Source: Gentiana macrophylla
Taxonomy: Eukaryota > Streptophyta > Magnoliopsida > Gentianales > Gentianaceae
Reading direction: 5' to 3'
Length of the DNA: 64,000 nucleotides
NCBI GenBank assembly: GCA_026214975.1
Contig: CM047810.1
Span: 32,861,255-32,925,254, forward strand
Part shown: positions 46,868-58,028 of the stretch, piece by piece
Numbering within the stretch: the stretch's first letter is position 1
How the letters are laid out: every line of letters begins with the position of its first letter
Program-made: the position numbers and the translations under genes
The notes under the pieces: generated by a model
The model's input: only the letters and a program-made list of their open reading frames with translations
Told to the model about the DNA's origin: nothing
The model's database searches: none

Positions 46868-46980
46868 GGTTATGAAGGGTATTTTTGTCTGTGTGATTTT
46901 TTTGTCCTTTTTGCAACTAGAAAATGAGTGTGTCCTATTTATTCAATTTGTAATTGAAAATGGACTTTTCCCTCAATCCC
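46868..46980 (-). repeat. Right terminal inverted repeat of the Mutator-like element
   Basis: Complement of the left repeat (38005-38120). The start codon of the Ulp1-like gene lies about 180 bp inside it, so this repeat probably served as its promoter region. Confidence 0.8.
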
Positions 46981-47429
46981 TCTAAAAACAATTATTTTTG
47001 GGTACTTGTCTATTTTATGAATTTCCCCAAATCACAAATTACTTATTTTGTGAATGTTCGGTTAATAATTAGTGCAATAAGTTTTTGATATAAACCGGAT
47101 CTTCTTATTGAACACAAAAAGCTGTACAAAAAGTCGTAAAAACTCTTGAAAAAGTCTACTATGAACAACACCTATATAAAGAAACTTAGACCAAACTATT
47201 ATAAGCTCACGAGGTTTACGAATTGCATTTGAAATGAAGAACATTGTTGGGGGTCGTATCATTTCATTGTGATAAAATTCCTCGTTGCGCCAGTACAAAA
47301 ATACTCTAGATTATTTCCCATAAAAAGAACCTCCAAAATTCATTGCTGCCATGCTTAAACATCTCCACTTCGAGTCATCTATCAAGCCACCGAGGGATCT
47401 CATAAATTGAATTAAACTCATTCCATTAG
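46981..47429. other. Unassigned interval
   Basis: Lies between the Mutator-like element and the copia element. A minus-strand frame at 47062-47298 is not recognised. It may be the truncated 5' region of the copia element or unrelated DNA. Confidence 0.4.
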
Positions 47430-48101
47430 GTTTTGTGTATCACACCTCTCCACATTCTATTCACCCACGTACAATCAGGGTCCTAGTAGTCAGAAAATTA
47501 CTGTGGCTGATGGATCTCTGATCACTGTTGCAGGTATACGGAATATTGTTTTGACACTTGAGATTACTCTAAAAAATGTGTTACATGCTCCCATAATTAC
47601 TTCTAACCCAATTTCCATTCAAAAAATTACAATTGATTTTAATTGCAATGTTATTTTCTTCATGGACTCTTGCCTAATATAAGAGAAAGAAATGAGTAAG
47701 AATATTAGAATTGTTTAAGTGAAGAATGGGCTCTTCTATTTGGATGGACAAGAGAATAAAACCTGTCATTTATCTTATTCTAGATCTTCTATTGATAAGA
47801 TTTGGTTGTACCATAGAAGATTAGGTCATCCCGCAATAGAATATCTGAAAATTGTACCATGATATTTTTAAAGGAATAAAAATTGACTCTTTCTTTTGCC
47901 ATGAATGTGAAACACAAACAAAATCCATTTACAAACATCAGTGAAAGGTGTAAAACACCATTTACCCTAATTCACGGTGATATTTGGGGTCCATACAGAG
48001 TGTCAAACATAACTAGTGCAAAGTTGTTTATATCTTTTATTGATGATTGTATTAGGACAACATGGTTCTATTTGCTTAAAATAAATCTGAAGTTGTGAAT
48101 G
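47430..48101 (+). pseudogene. Copia pre-integrase and integrase N-terminal part
   Basis: KITVADGSLITVAG and LTLEITLKNVLHAP are the usual post-protease segment. GLFYLDGQENKTCHLS, then IWLYHRRLGHPAIEYL give the HHCC zinc-binding region (pre-integrase). FTLIHGDIWGPYRV carries the first catalytic Asp of integrase, followed by FISFIDDCIRTTWFYLLK. It ends where the gypsy element begins at 48107. Confidence 0.85.
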
Positions 48102-48106
48102 TTTTT

Positions 48107-49807
48107 TGATGATGTAGATCAAGTGATAATAAAATACTTGACCACCATAAACCAATACTAGCAAGAGGACTAGGTCCATCGTAGTACAGCTATAGCGAAT
48201 CAAGGTCGATCCCACATGGAACCAATTGTGGGTCATTTATATACAAACAATTAATTATTCATATCAAGGACATAAAGCGGTCTACGACCAACAAGAGACA
48301 AGAAAGATAAAGGACACGACACAAACAATGTAATTAACTTCCCCAATTATTATGTTATCGTTTGGATCTAGAGATTCTATATAATTAAACTAGACTCGAC
48401 AACTATTAATCCGATTCGTATTTCTTTTATATTGGCTACGGGAGTCATCCCCTAAACTAGATCTAGCTCCGGGTAGGCCATCTAGATCACTGTGCTACAT
48501 CACGTGACTTCGCCTTTTAGGCCTCCATCTCATATAACTTGCATTCTTACAAAAATAGGGATGCCGATATTAACCGTATTCCTCACCTAGGCAACATTCC
48601 TGTGGTTAGGCGTACTTCTTAAGTGATCGCATCAGTCTCCGTCCCATTAACACTAACTTTTTAGGTATTATGTTAATCTACGATTTACGTATAACTAGAT
48701 GTGCACAATTCCCTAATACAGAACATATATAGATCTCGCTGAAAGTCCCGGAAGATCAATTCATGAGCCGACCTAGGAGCCCTATATTGGTATTTTCTAA
48801 TCATACGCTAATTAAAACAGACGAGCAACGTAGCCGTAGCCATACCTACTAAGATAAGAAATTCTAGGTGGACAATCTCACCATAAAGACGTGGCCAGAT
48901 TGACGCGGCAAAAACCCAAATCTTAGCGTTTCTCTATACGTAACGGATAAAATAGAGATTCATAAAGCAATTATATAGATCTACTAAAAACACGATTGTT
49001 AATCAAAATAAAGTCATACATAGATCACGGGACATAGGCGTGGGCGTGCGGATCCTTATAGACGAGGAATCCGTACTGCCTCACGTCGTAATCCTAAATC
49101 TACATCATTAAACTAAGAAATAACAATCTCAAACGATAAATAATAATTGGGGATTTAATTATAAAAACTAAGAGAAAATAAATACAAGAACTTACATAAT
49201 TGAAGAACTTGTAAAAACCACTCTGAGGAAAACTGAGGATTTTATTATATACTGAGAGAAGTGTCTAAGGCGTGTTTTTGCTAATGAACTAGTACAAGTA
49301 TTTATAAGAGTAAAAATCGAGTTAGGATAGGCCTGAACCGATCTAAAATAGGTTTCCTAAATCCAAATGAAGTCTGAAAACGCGTTAGGATAATTCCAAG
49401 CTAATCCGGATAGACAGGGGGACTCGCCCCCAGCGAACAGGACTCTGGCTGCTAGCGAGTCCTCCAAAACTGGATTGGCTCACTGGCTCTTGTATCCCAT
49501 ACTCCTCTTTTCGTGCTGCTTCGATATTTATCCTTAATTCAATCCGATTCAACTTCGAATTGCCTTGAGATTTATCTTCTTTTTTGGTAGAAAATCTCCA
49601 ATATATCTTTATCTACAAAATAAACATTTATTGCACAGTAAATTGTATTTAAATGATAAAAAATGGATAAATACCAAATTATATTTTATAAATCACAAAA
49701 CATTAAAAAATCATTATACACATGTGATTTAAAATAAAATATATATTATTTGGCTCGATTTAATGATAATGTTGATGACTTTTACGGGTATATTTTGACC
49801 GTCATCA
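48107..49807 (-). repeat. 3' LTR of the non-coding gypsy element
   Basis: TGATGATGTAGATCAAG to TTTTGACCGTCATCA. It contains a GC-rich hairpin-prone stretch at 49418-49500 (GGGGGACTCGCCCCC, then CTGGCTGCTAGCGAG) near its middle-right part and TATA-like sequence near 49300. The paired copy is 53496-55169. Confidence 0.95.
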
Positions 49808-49809
49808 AC

Positions 49810-49823
49810 TACCCCCCACTTAG
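49810..49823 (-). other. Polypurine tract of the gypsy element
   Basis: Minus strand CTAAGTGGGGGGTAG, right before the 3' LTR start; primes plus-strand DNA synthesis. Confidence 0.85.
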
Positions 49824-52800
49824 ACTTTGATCGTCCCGAACAAAGCATCAATAAGTCATTCCCCAAGACAACATTTTCCATGGTCAGATCATACTTACGC
49901 AAGAGACTCGAGTCAACTCATACCATTCATGCTCATAAGGTATCCATTATTCACTACTCGCTATGAATCGTAGTGATGTGTGCATATGCATTCAGTTTTA
50001 TATAATCGTGGCAAGATTAGAGTTTATGCTAACTTCGCAATCTCAACCTACCAACATCAGTATTCCCACTTCTTAAGCCTCGCAATGGGTAAAGACATGG
50101 TGCAATAAGCAAGAGCGTCATCCATAAGGTTTTTGGACTTGGAGACCGAGAAAAATACTCGAAGCCTCTTAAAAGTTGAATTTTCTTCATAATTTCAAGC
50201 ATTAACACCTCTCAAGAAAGAAACTTGCTTTAAAAGTAAAGTATGCATTGCAAGGATCCTCCTCTCACGGATTAGTCAATAGAATTGAATATTACCACAA
50301 GCGCGGGGCTACTTTGGTAATGTTACTACAAGCCCAGTGTTTAACGCTTTGTCAAAACACAGATTATTCTCAAGCTTATTACTCCGCTTTGATGGCCAGA
50401 AGATAGGAATACATCAGCAGATAAATATCGACACTAAGTCTACATAACCAATCATCTATGCAATGTACACATAATTTCTTCAGTTATTATAATTCGTACG
50501 GTAAAAATCGATTCAAAGATTGAGTAATCGAATAATAAATAACTACTTGCAATAATCGGCATGAATATCCTTAAATTTACATTCACATAAGTATAAAATG
50601 ATCCCGTACTCATGAAACTTGGTTCCCTTCCTATCAATTCTTAGCTAGGAACTCACAATCTTAAGGGTACGAGATAAATAATAAGGCATTTATTCAATTT
50701 ATTCAATTTTTCTTAAATATTCTACCATACCGTTTCTTTTAATTTTTAATTATAGCACATCATAGCTAAGTCTCCTACCCCCCACTTAAACATGTCATTG
50801 TCCCTAATGACAAAGAAAAAATGAGAACGTAAGAAAAATACTTAGCTCGGGAAACGGCTCTCAAGTAAGAAGCAGAATATCGGAGTAGTCCAAGCACGTC
50901 GAGGAACTTCTAGGAATATAAGCAAACCGGAGATCAAACACGAAGTTCTATCGCTGCAAAATAAGTCTTCAACAAAGCTCGAAACTCGTTACAGCGTTAG
51001 CTCATAAAAAATAATAATCGAATAAAAGGGACAGTAAAAGGAATACATTAAACCTTAAACATTTTTAAGTCCATAAAACGATTACATGTTTGAAACATTG
51101 AAATTATGAAACCCGACTTGTTTTTAGTACAACATTATGATTTAGAAAACTGACAACATACTCGATACAAAGGAAAATATACTAAATAGAAAGAAAAATA
51201 AGCAAGCAACTAAAGATGGTAGTCTTCATCTATAACCTCCACCGCTTAAATATTCTTAAAACCGGGTGGAGAAGACAAAGATAAAAAAGTATTACCCCAT
51301 GTGGGAAAACACGAGGTTGACTGGAGCAACCACGTAAAGAGACACTTGGTAAGGTATAACAGATTCAATGTGACCTATTAGTAAAAGATAGGATCAGAAA
51401 CTCGGCGCAGACGCTTCACGTTTTGAATGGATATGAACAACTTAGGGAGATGTAGCTTCTCCTCGAAATTACTAATCACCCAATTTATCACGTAGAAGGT
51501 CTCAACGTCATCAACAAGGTCTGATAGGTGTGATAGTATAGAACAAAACTCATCATCTATAAATGCCGGAATAGGCGGAAAAGTGTAAAATTTAAAACTT
51601 CCGGTAGAAGGATAAGTTGTATTTTGATTGAACCAAAAACTTTTAAAATCGAGCTAGGGTCAGAGCTACACTGACCCCAGCTAGGATCATGAAAGCTAAA
51701 ATGATAAAAGATAATCATTAAAACTTAGCAATATTTCAAATTCCGCAACACAAAGGTACTTTGTAAACAAAATGGAGGTTGAGAGTATGATGGGTTTAGA
51801 AAAAGATATATAAGGATGGTAAGAAAAGATAAAGGGTGGGTAAGAAATTGTGTTTTGGGTGGGTATTGTTTAAGGGATTGGGGGAATGAAAGAATGGTTA
51901 GAAATGTGAACCGTGAGGCAGATTGGTGAGAGAATAGAAAGGTTGAAGGGTGAAAAGGTACAAAGGAAAGGATAAGGGTAGTTGCAGAACGAATTGCACA
52001 CAACTTTGGATTTTCACTTGGATCGCCATTCTAAAAAGTTTTGGGAGTTGACCAAAAAGTGTTCTTGTTTGCACCAATCATTCTCTGTTACATTTTCAGT
52101 AATTCTCAAGCTCTCTTAATGCTTCCATCTTAAGGTTGATTGCTAAATTTCCTTTTCATTAGCAATATTTCGACTCTCCTACGAAACTGTATTTCACGTG
52201 GCCTATATTGAGTAAAAAAGTTTTGCACATCCTTAGCCCAATGGCCATCAGAACACGGCAAAATAAAAAACCTCAACATATGTCATGTTACTTTTATTGG
52301 ACTCAAAGAAAACAAAAACCTAAAAAACTAAAAAGAAATCCTAAGGGTTTTAAATAAGTAGTTCTGAGTTTAACGTCCTCAGCTCGACTTTCCAAAAAAG
52401 TATCCTTGTCAGTCATCCTTCACGGCTCGCCAGACTTTCACCCTCTGAGCACTATAAGAGGTGGGCTCGTCGCTTTTGCGGATTAATACCCTTCCTTTGG
52501 TTGTGAGACCTAGGAAACGACATTTATCCATACCATTTATACAAAGCTCTTACCTCGGCTCTCGTTTTAGGAACTAGTGAATTCTAGGAAGATTTAGTCC
52601 TAGGGACCCATTTTAATCACATCCTCTATAATGCTGCTTCATTATGCTCTCTCAAAACTCAACGTCTTCTTTAGATTGCGAATTCTTAAAACTACACAAA
52701 TTGTTGCTCCTATGGCCAGTAGAAGCAATCTCATGCATAGGACAATGAGATTTTGACAGAACTACGAGGAACTCTTTATTCACTGCTTCCTTCAACTACT

Positions 52801-53467
52801 ACATGTTTCCTTACACCCTCTAGATAAGGCAGATTTGGGGCGGAACCTTCCACACTAATAAAATTAATCTTACAAACCAACTCCGGGCTAAGATTCATAC
52901 TCAGGTTCATGTAAAGACTAACTTATGTTCAAAAAAAACAAAAGATAGTAAAACATAAGGAAAAAAGGTAGTACCTTGCCTTCAACATTGTACCACGAAT
53001 AATTTGAACCTTTTAATATTTATTTTCTCGGAGCCATCTTGGTGTTTTAAAGGTGTTGCTTCCATTGCTTTTCCCATTGTAGATTCATAGCTCCACATGT
53101 TGCTGGGTTATTTTCTCAGCGCCCACGAAAAATTACTGACTCAGATTTTTGCTTCCCTGGTTTCTGCAAATAGAAGAAAAACAAAAACAAAACAAACAGA
53201 CCATAGACTGATTTTAACATGGTTTCCCATGCTGCTATCAGACCTACGGATTAAACATACAGAGATAAACAGACACGTGATATCCCAGAAAACTGACCAG
53301 GTTCGCTGGCAGCGAGAAGCAGTCTCGCTGGGAGCAAAACCAGCTGTTCCAGATTCTGGAATTTTTACACAGAGCAGACAACCATAGGGACTCAAAAACG
53401 TAAAAACAGACTCTAAAACAGAAAAATTGACATGAATAAAAAATTATTTATATATAAAATTGACCGT
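49824..53467. other. Non-coding interior of the gypsy element
   Basis: About 3.6 kb with no retroelement protein motif. The longest minus-strand frame (51725-52003) is 92 codons and Phe/Ser/Pro-rich without family features. Repeated phrases such as TACCCCCCACTTA (49809 and 50777) occur. The packaging signal of such an element would lie near the primer-binding site, but nothing can be pinpointed. Confidence 0.7.
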
Positions 53468-53489
53468 TGGTTCCCCGGCAACGGCGCCA
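53468..53489 (-). other. Primer-binding site of the gypsy element
   Basis: Minus strand TGGCGCCGTTGCCGGGGAAC, six bases from the 5' LTR end. This sequence is characteristic of plant Tat/Athila/Ogre gypsy lineages. Confidence 0.9.
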
Positions 53490-53495
53490 AAAACT

Positions 53496-55169
53496 TGATG
53501 ACGTAGATCAAGTGATAATAAAATACTTGACCACCATAAACCAATACTAGCAAGAGGACTAGGTCCATCGTAGTACAGCTATAGCGAATCAAGGTCGATC
53601 CCACAGGGAACCAATTGTGGGTCATTTATATACAAACAATTAATTATTCATATCAAGGACATAAAGCGGTCTACGACCAACAAGAGACAAGAAAGATAAA
53701 GGACACGACACAAACAGTGTAATTAACCTTCCCAATTATTATGTTATCCTTTGGATCTAGAGATTCTATATAATTAAGATAGACTCAACAACTATTAATC
53801 TAATTCACATTTCTTTTATATTGGCTACGGGAGTCATCCCCTAAACTAGATCTAGCTCCGGGTAGGCCATCTAGATCACTGTGCTACATTACGTGACTTC
53901 GCTTTTTAGGCCTCCATCTCATATAACTTGCACGCTTACAAAACTAGGGATGCCGATATTAACCGTATTCCTCACCTAGGCAACATTCCTGTGGTTAGGC
54001 ATACTTCCTAAGTGATCGCATCAGTCTCCGTCCCATTAACACTAACTTTTTAGGTATCATATTAATCTACGATTTACGTTTAACTAGATGTGCACAATTC
54101 CCTAATACAGAACAGATATAGATCGCGCTGAAAGTCCCGGAAGATCAATTCATGAGCTGACCTAGGAGCCCTATATTGGTATTTTCTAATCATACGCTAA
54201 TTAAAACAGACGAGCAACGTAGCCGTAGCCATACCGACTAAGATAAGAAATTCTAGGTGGACAATCTCACCATAAAGACGTGGCCAGATTGACGCGGCGA
54301 AAACCCAAATCTTAGCGTTTCTCTATACGTAACGGATAAAATAGAGATTCATAAAGCAATTATATAGATCTACTAAAAACACGATTGTTAATCAAAATAA
54401 AGTCATACATAGATCACGAGACATAGGCGCGGGCGTGCAGATCCTTATAGTCGTAATTCTAAATCTACATCATTTAACTAAAAAATAACAATATCAAACG
54501 ATAAATAATTGGGGAATTAATTATAAAAACTAAGAGAAAATAAATACAAGAACTTACATAATTGCAGAACTTGTAAAATCCACTCTGAGGAAAACTGAGG
54601 ATTTTATTATATACTGAGAGAAGTGTCTAAGGTGTGTTTTTGCTAACGAACTAGTACAAGTATTTATAAGAGTAAAAATCGAGTTAGGATTGGCCTGAAC
54701 CGATCTGAAATAGGTTTCCTAAATCCAAATGAAGTCTGAAAATGCGTTAGGATAATTCCAAGCTAATCCGGATAGACAGGGGGACTCGCCCCCAGCGAAC
54801 AGGACTCTGGCTACCAGTGAGTCCTCCAAAACTGGATTGGCTCGCTGGCTCTTGTATCCCATACTCCTCTTCTCGTGCTGCTTCGATATTTATCCTTAAT
54901 TCAATCCGATTCCACTTCGAATTGCCTTGAGATTTATCTTCTTTTTTGGTAGAAAATCTCCAATTTATCTTTATCTACAAAATAAACATTTATTGCACAT
55001 TAAATTGTATTTAAATGATAAAAAATGGATAAATACCAAATTATATTTTATAAATCACAAAACATTAAATAATCATTATACACATGTGATTTAACATAAA
55101 ATATATATTATTTGACTTGATTTAAGGATAATGTTGATGACTTTTACGGGTATATTTTGACCGTCATCA
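53496..55169 (-). repeat. 5' LTR of the non-coding gypsy element
   Basis: Near-identical partner of 48107-49807. The scattered substitutions and the missing ~23 bp near 54450 are the visible differences. Confidence 0.95.
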
Positions 55170-55174
55170 TTTTT

Positions 55175-55480
55175 CAACAATTTTACAACATGGTGAAATC
55201 TCAGTTTCATACAAGGATTAAGAGGATAAGGACTGATAATGCTAGACACTATTTTAAACGTTCCTTAGCATTTTTTCAATAAAGAAGGGATTAATCATGA
55301 GCCTTCATGTGTTCTCACACCACAACAAAATAGGGTAGTTGAACGCAAGAACATATATCTAATGGAGGTGACTAGGGCTTTGATTTTCCAGATGAAGGTT
55401 ACAAAGTTTTATTGGGGAAACAGTTCTGATAGAAACTCATATGGTTAACATAATGCCTTCAAAATATTTGAGAAATCATG
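55175..55480 (+). pseudogene. Copia integrase, part after the gypsy insertion
   Basis: FQQFYNMVKSQFHTRIKRIR leads to TDNARHYF with the second catalytic Asp, then QQNRVVERKN, the region with the third catalytic acidic residue, and LMEVTRAL. It continues the integrase cut at 48101. Stops and frameshifts present. Confidence 0.85.
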
Positions 55481-56196
55481 CCGTTAGACAACTTTTATCC
55501 AATCTATATCCAAGTTTTCCATGTGGTGAAAATTGGATCTGAAAATCTTTGTTTGTATTGTTAATGCTCATATTCATTCTCCTAATAGGGGACATTAGAT
55601 CCTAGAGCTGTTAGATGTACTTTTACATGTTACTTAAATACCCAGAAATGGTATAAATGTTATCCTTCTCCTACTAAAAGCTTCTTTGCCTCCAAGGATT
55701 TAACCTTTCATGAAGCTGAGCTCTACTATGAAGCTACTCATGTCCAGACTCAAGGGAGAGCTTTATGTCTGATTGAGAAAATGATCAGTTTCTTTAGGAT
55801 CTGATGACAGTCCTAGATATTAAGGATCAGCAGACTAAAAGCATCATTACAGAAGACAAAGATCAGGCTCAAACTCAGGAGGGCAATCAAGATGTCCAAG
55901 GTTCAGATTCAGATCAGGTTAAATCCTTTCCCAGCTAGACAATTCATAAGACAAGTTCTCATCTGAAGCTCCTCAGTTGACTTCACCAGAAAGCAGAGCA
56001 TTTAGCTAAAGATTCACAACTAACTTCAACATAAGCAGAGATGCCATGTGAAGCTTCACATCTAATTCCACCAAAGAAGGCATCGCATCTAAAGTTCCTC
56101 ATCTGAACTTGCCAGGAGGGAAATTTAGAACAGAGCTTCCTATTTATCTAAGGAAGAGATGTAGAGCTTGTACCACATTTAAGGAGGATCTTACTA

Positions 56197-56960
56197 TTGC
56201 CATCAGGAAAAAAACCCATGGATTGCACCAAACACCCCATCAAGAACTACATTTATTATCAGAATCTTGACTCTAAACACAAGGGTCTCATCTCTAATCT
56301 ACAATTAGAAAAGGTTACTACCAGTCTGCATGAAGTCGTTCAAGATGAGAAATGGATAACAGCTATGAAGGAGGAGATGTCTACCCTTGAGAAAAACGAG
56401 ACCTAGAACTTGGTTCAGGCACCAAAAAGGATCAAACATGTTAGGTGCATGTGGGTATATACCATTAATTTAATTAAAATGGCACCATTGACAGGTACAA
56501 GGCCATATTAGTTGCCAAAGGGTTCACTCTAACCATAGGCTTGACTACTTCGACACTTTCAAAAAATGAATACAGTTAGAATCATGTTGTCCATTGCTAC
56601 TATTTTTAATTTGGACGTACAATAGTTTGATGTGAATATTGCCTTCCTTCAAGGAGATTTGAAAATTTGTATATATATGCAACCTCCTTCTGGTTTTCAG
56701 TAGAGAAAGGATAAATTTTCAAGATTAACAAGGCACATTATGGCCTTAAGAAATCTCCAGAGCGTGGTTTGGTAAGTTTACCAACATTGTGAAGAAAATA
56801 GGGAATTTTCAGAGTCAAGGGGATCACACTTAATTAGTTTAATGAAACTCTTATATGTCAGCAATGTTTCTATTCTTCTGGTGTATGTGGATGATATCAT
56901 TGTGACTATCAATGATACTTAGGAGATCGAGAGGTTGTAGAATTATGTGTTGGATCTTTT
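56197..56960 (+). pseudogene. Copia reverse transcriptase remnant
   Basis: KWITAMKEEMSTLEKNET, then a KHVRCMWVYTI segment, FDVNIAFLQGDL and YMQPPSGFQ, the standard copia RT blocks. YVDDIIVT at about 56884-56907 keeps the catalytic Asp pair. At least four stops or frame changes. Confidence 0.87.
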
Positions 56961-57239
56961 GAAGGAAATAGGGAACTGGGATGCAAACTAGTTGTTGGTC
57001 ATATTGATTTCAATCATGGAGTTTCAGATACTCCTGAAGATGAACCAGTTGACAAAACTTCTTACAGAAGATTTGTTTGAAGGCTGATTTACCTCAATCA
57101 CACCAGACCTGATATTGCCTATGATGTTAATATGGTGAGTAGGTTTATGCAAAATCCTAAGATGATCCATATTACATTTGCTCACACGATTATACATTTC
57201 CTTAAAGGATGTCCTGGAAAAGAAATCTTGTTCACACGA

Positions 57240-57740
57240 GAAGGAAATGATTAAGTGGAATCCTACACAGATGCCGATTATGTTGAGCTAATGAAGACAT
57301 AAGATCCACATCTAGATATTGTGTTTATCTAGGGAAAAACCTTATCATCTGGAAAAGAAAGAAAGAACAGAGTTTGGTGGCTAGATCTAGTGCTGAACTT
57401 GAGTTCGGATCTATGGCTCTACCGGTCTATGAACTCTTTTGGGTCAAAATCATCCTCAGTGATCTTAAGATCAAATAGAATCATACTACGAAGTTGTATA
57501 GTGAAAATAAATCTGCCATCAACATTGCTCACAATCCTTTTCAGCATGATAGGACCAAGCATATTGAAGTTCACCGGCATTTCATTAAGAATAAGATCAA
57601 GAGTGTCTTGATTTGCTCTTTGTTTGTATCCACTCATGGTCATGTTAATGATATTCTCACAAATGGTCTTTCCGGCACAACAACGAAGGCAATCTCGAAA
57701 AAGCTTGAAATGTATGATCCATTCATCAACTTGGGTTGGA
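57240..57740 (+). pseudogene. Copia RNase H remnant
   Basis: Starts with a SYTDADYVE-type segment. The best-kept part is YSENKSAINIAHNPFQHDRT and HIEVHRHFIKNKI (57497-57600), then STHGHVNDILTNGL and KLEMYDPF, the usual C-terminal end. It runs directly into the purine tract and 3' LTR. Confidence 0.87.
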
Positions 57741-57741
57741 G

Positions 57742-58028
57742 TGTTAGAAATCAACTGTACTTTCACGTCTGTTCGTCTTCACGTCTGGTCTGCTCAGTTG
57801 CTCTTCACGTCTAAATTTGATAACATCTGATCCGCTTCTAATCTGATGTGCTTCACATCACATCTATCTTCTTCGCGTTTGTCTTTTTGTAATTAAGTTA
57901 TTGTTCGCTATCTTAGATAACAGTAACTTGTCACTTCTGACAGTCTAATTGTCTTTTTCTCGTTTTTAGCCGTTGGGCTTTTTTAGGCATAAATTTAATT
58001 TCAATTTATTTTTATTTCAATTCTTACA
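57742..58028 (+). repeat. Copia 3' LTR (287 bp)
   Basis: Begins TGTTAGAAATC after a purine-rich TTGGGTTGGAG and ends TTCTTACA. Repeated CTTCACGTCT phrases lie near its start (57770-57815). Only one copy is present because the 5' end of the element is lost. Confidence 0.6.

Larger units (their letters stand above)
38004..46980. mobile_element. Mutator-like element with Ulp1-type cargo (Kaonashi-like)
   Basis: Terminal inverted repeats of about 115 bp bound the region: 38005-38120 and the complement of 46868-46980. Shared blocks include CACACTCATTTT, AAGGACAAAA and CCCTTCAT in the same order. The flanks TATAAAAAGA and TCTAAAAACA agree in 8 of 10 positions, as for an old Mutator TSD of 9-10 bp. 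Inside are a transposase gene (+, to 41952) and a Ulp1 protease-like gene (-, 46686 to 42097), facing each other tail to tail with 144 bp between stop codons. Such transposase plus Ulp1 elements are known as Kaonashi in Arabidopsis and CUMULE in melon. Both genes carry frameshifts, and a MITE sits in the transposase, so this copy is inactive. Confidence 0.88.
48107..55169 (-). mobile_element. Complete non-coding gypsy (Tat-like) LTR retrotransposon, 7063 bp
   Basis: Two LTRs (48107-49807 and 53496-55169) of 1701 and 1674 bp flank a 3688-bp interior. The element is bounded by a perfect 5-bp TSD, TTTTT (48102-48106 and 55170-55174), and sits in a copia integrase. On the minus strand the primer-binding site TGGCGCCGTTGCCGGGGAAC follows the 5' LTR, the type found in Tat/Athila/Ogre-like gypsy elements. 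A purine tract (AAGTGGGGGGTAG) precedes the 3' LTR. No gag or pol motif is present on either strand, so it is a non-autonomous, LARD-type element that would rely on proteins from a relative. LTR similarity is high, with one ~23-bp indel near 49050, so the insertion is fairly young. Confidence 0.93.
47430..58028 (+). mobile_element. 5'-truncated Ty1/copia element split by a gypsy element
   Basis: Copia motifs run in order on the plus strand: protease-downstream region and pre-integrase (47460-47860), integrase (47880-48101), the 7.06 kb gypsy insertion, integrase continued (55175-55400), reverse transcriptase (56197-56960), RNase H (57260-57730) and a 3' LTR (57742-58028). The 5' LTR, gag and most of protease are absent. 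Many stops and frameshifts. Confidence 0.85.
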
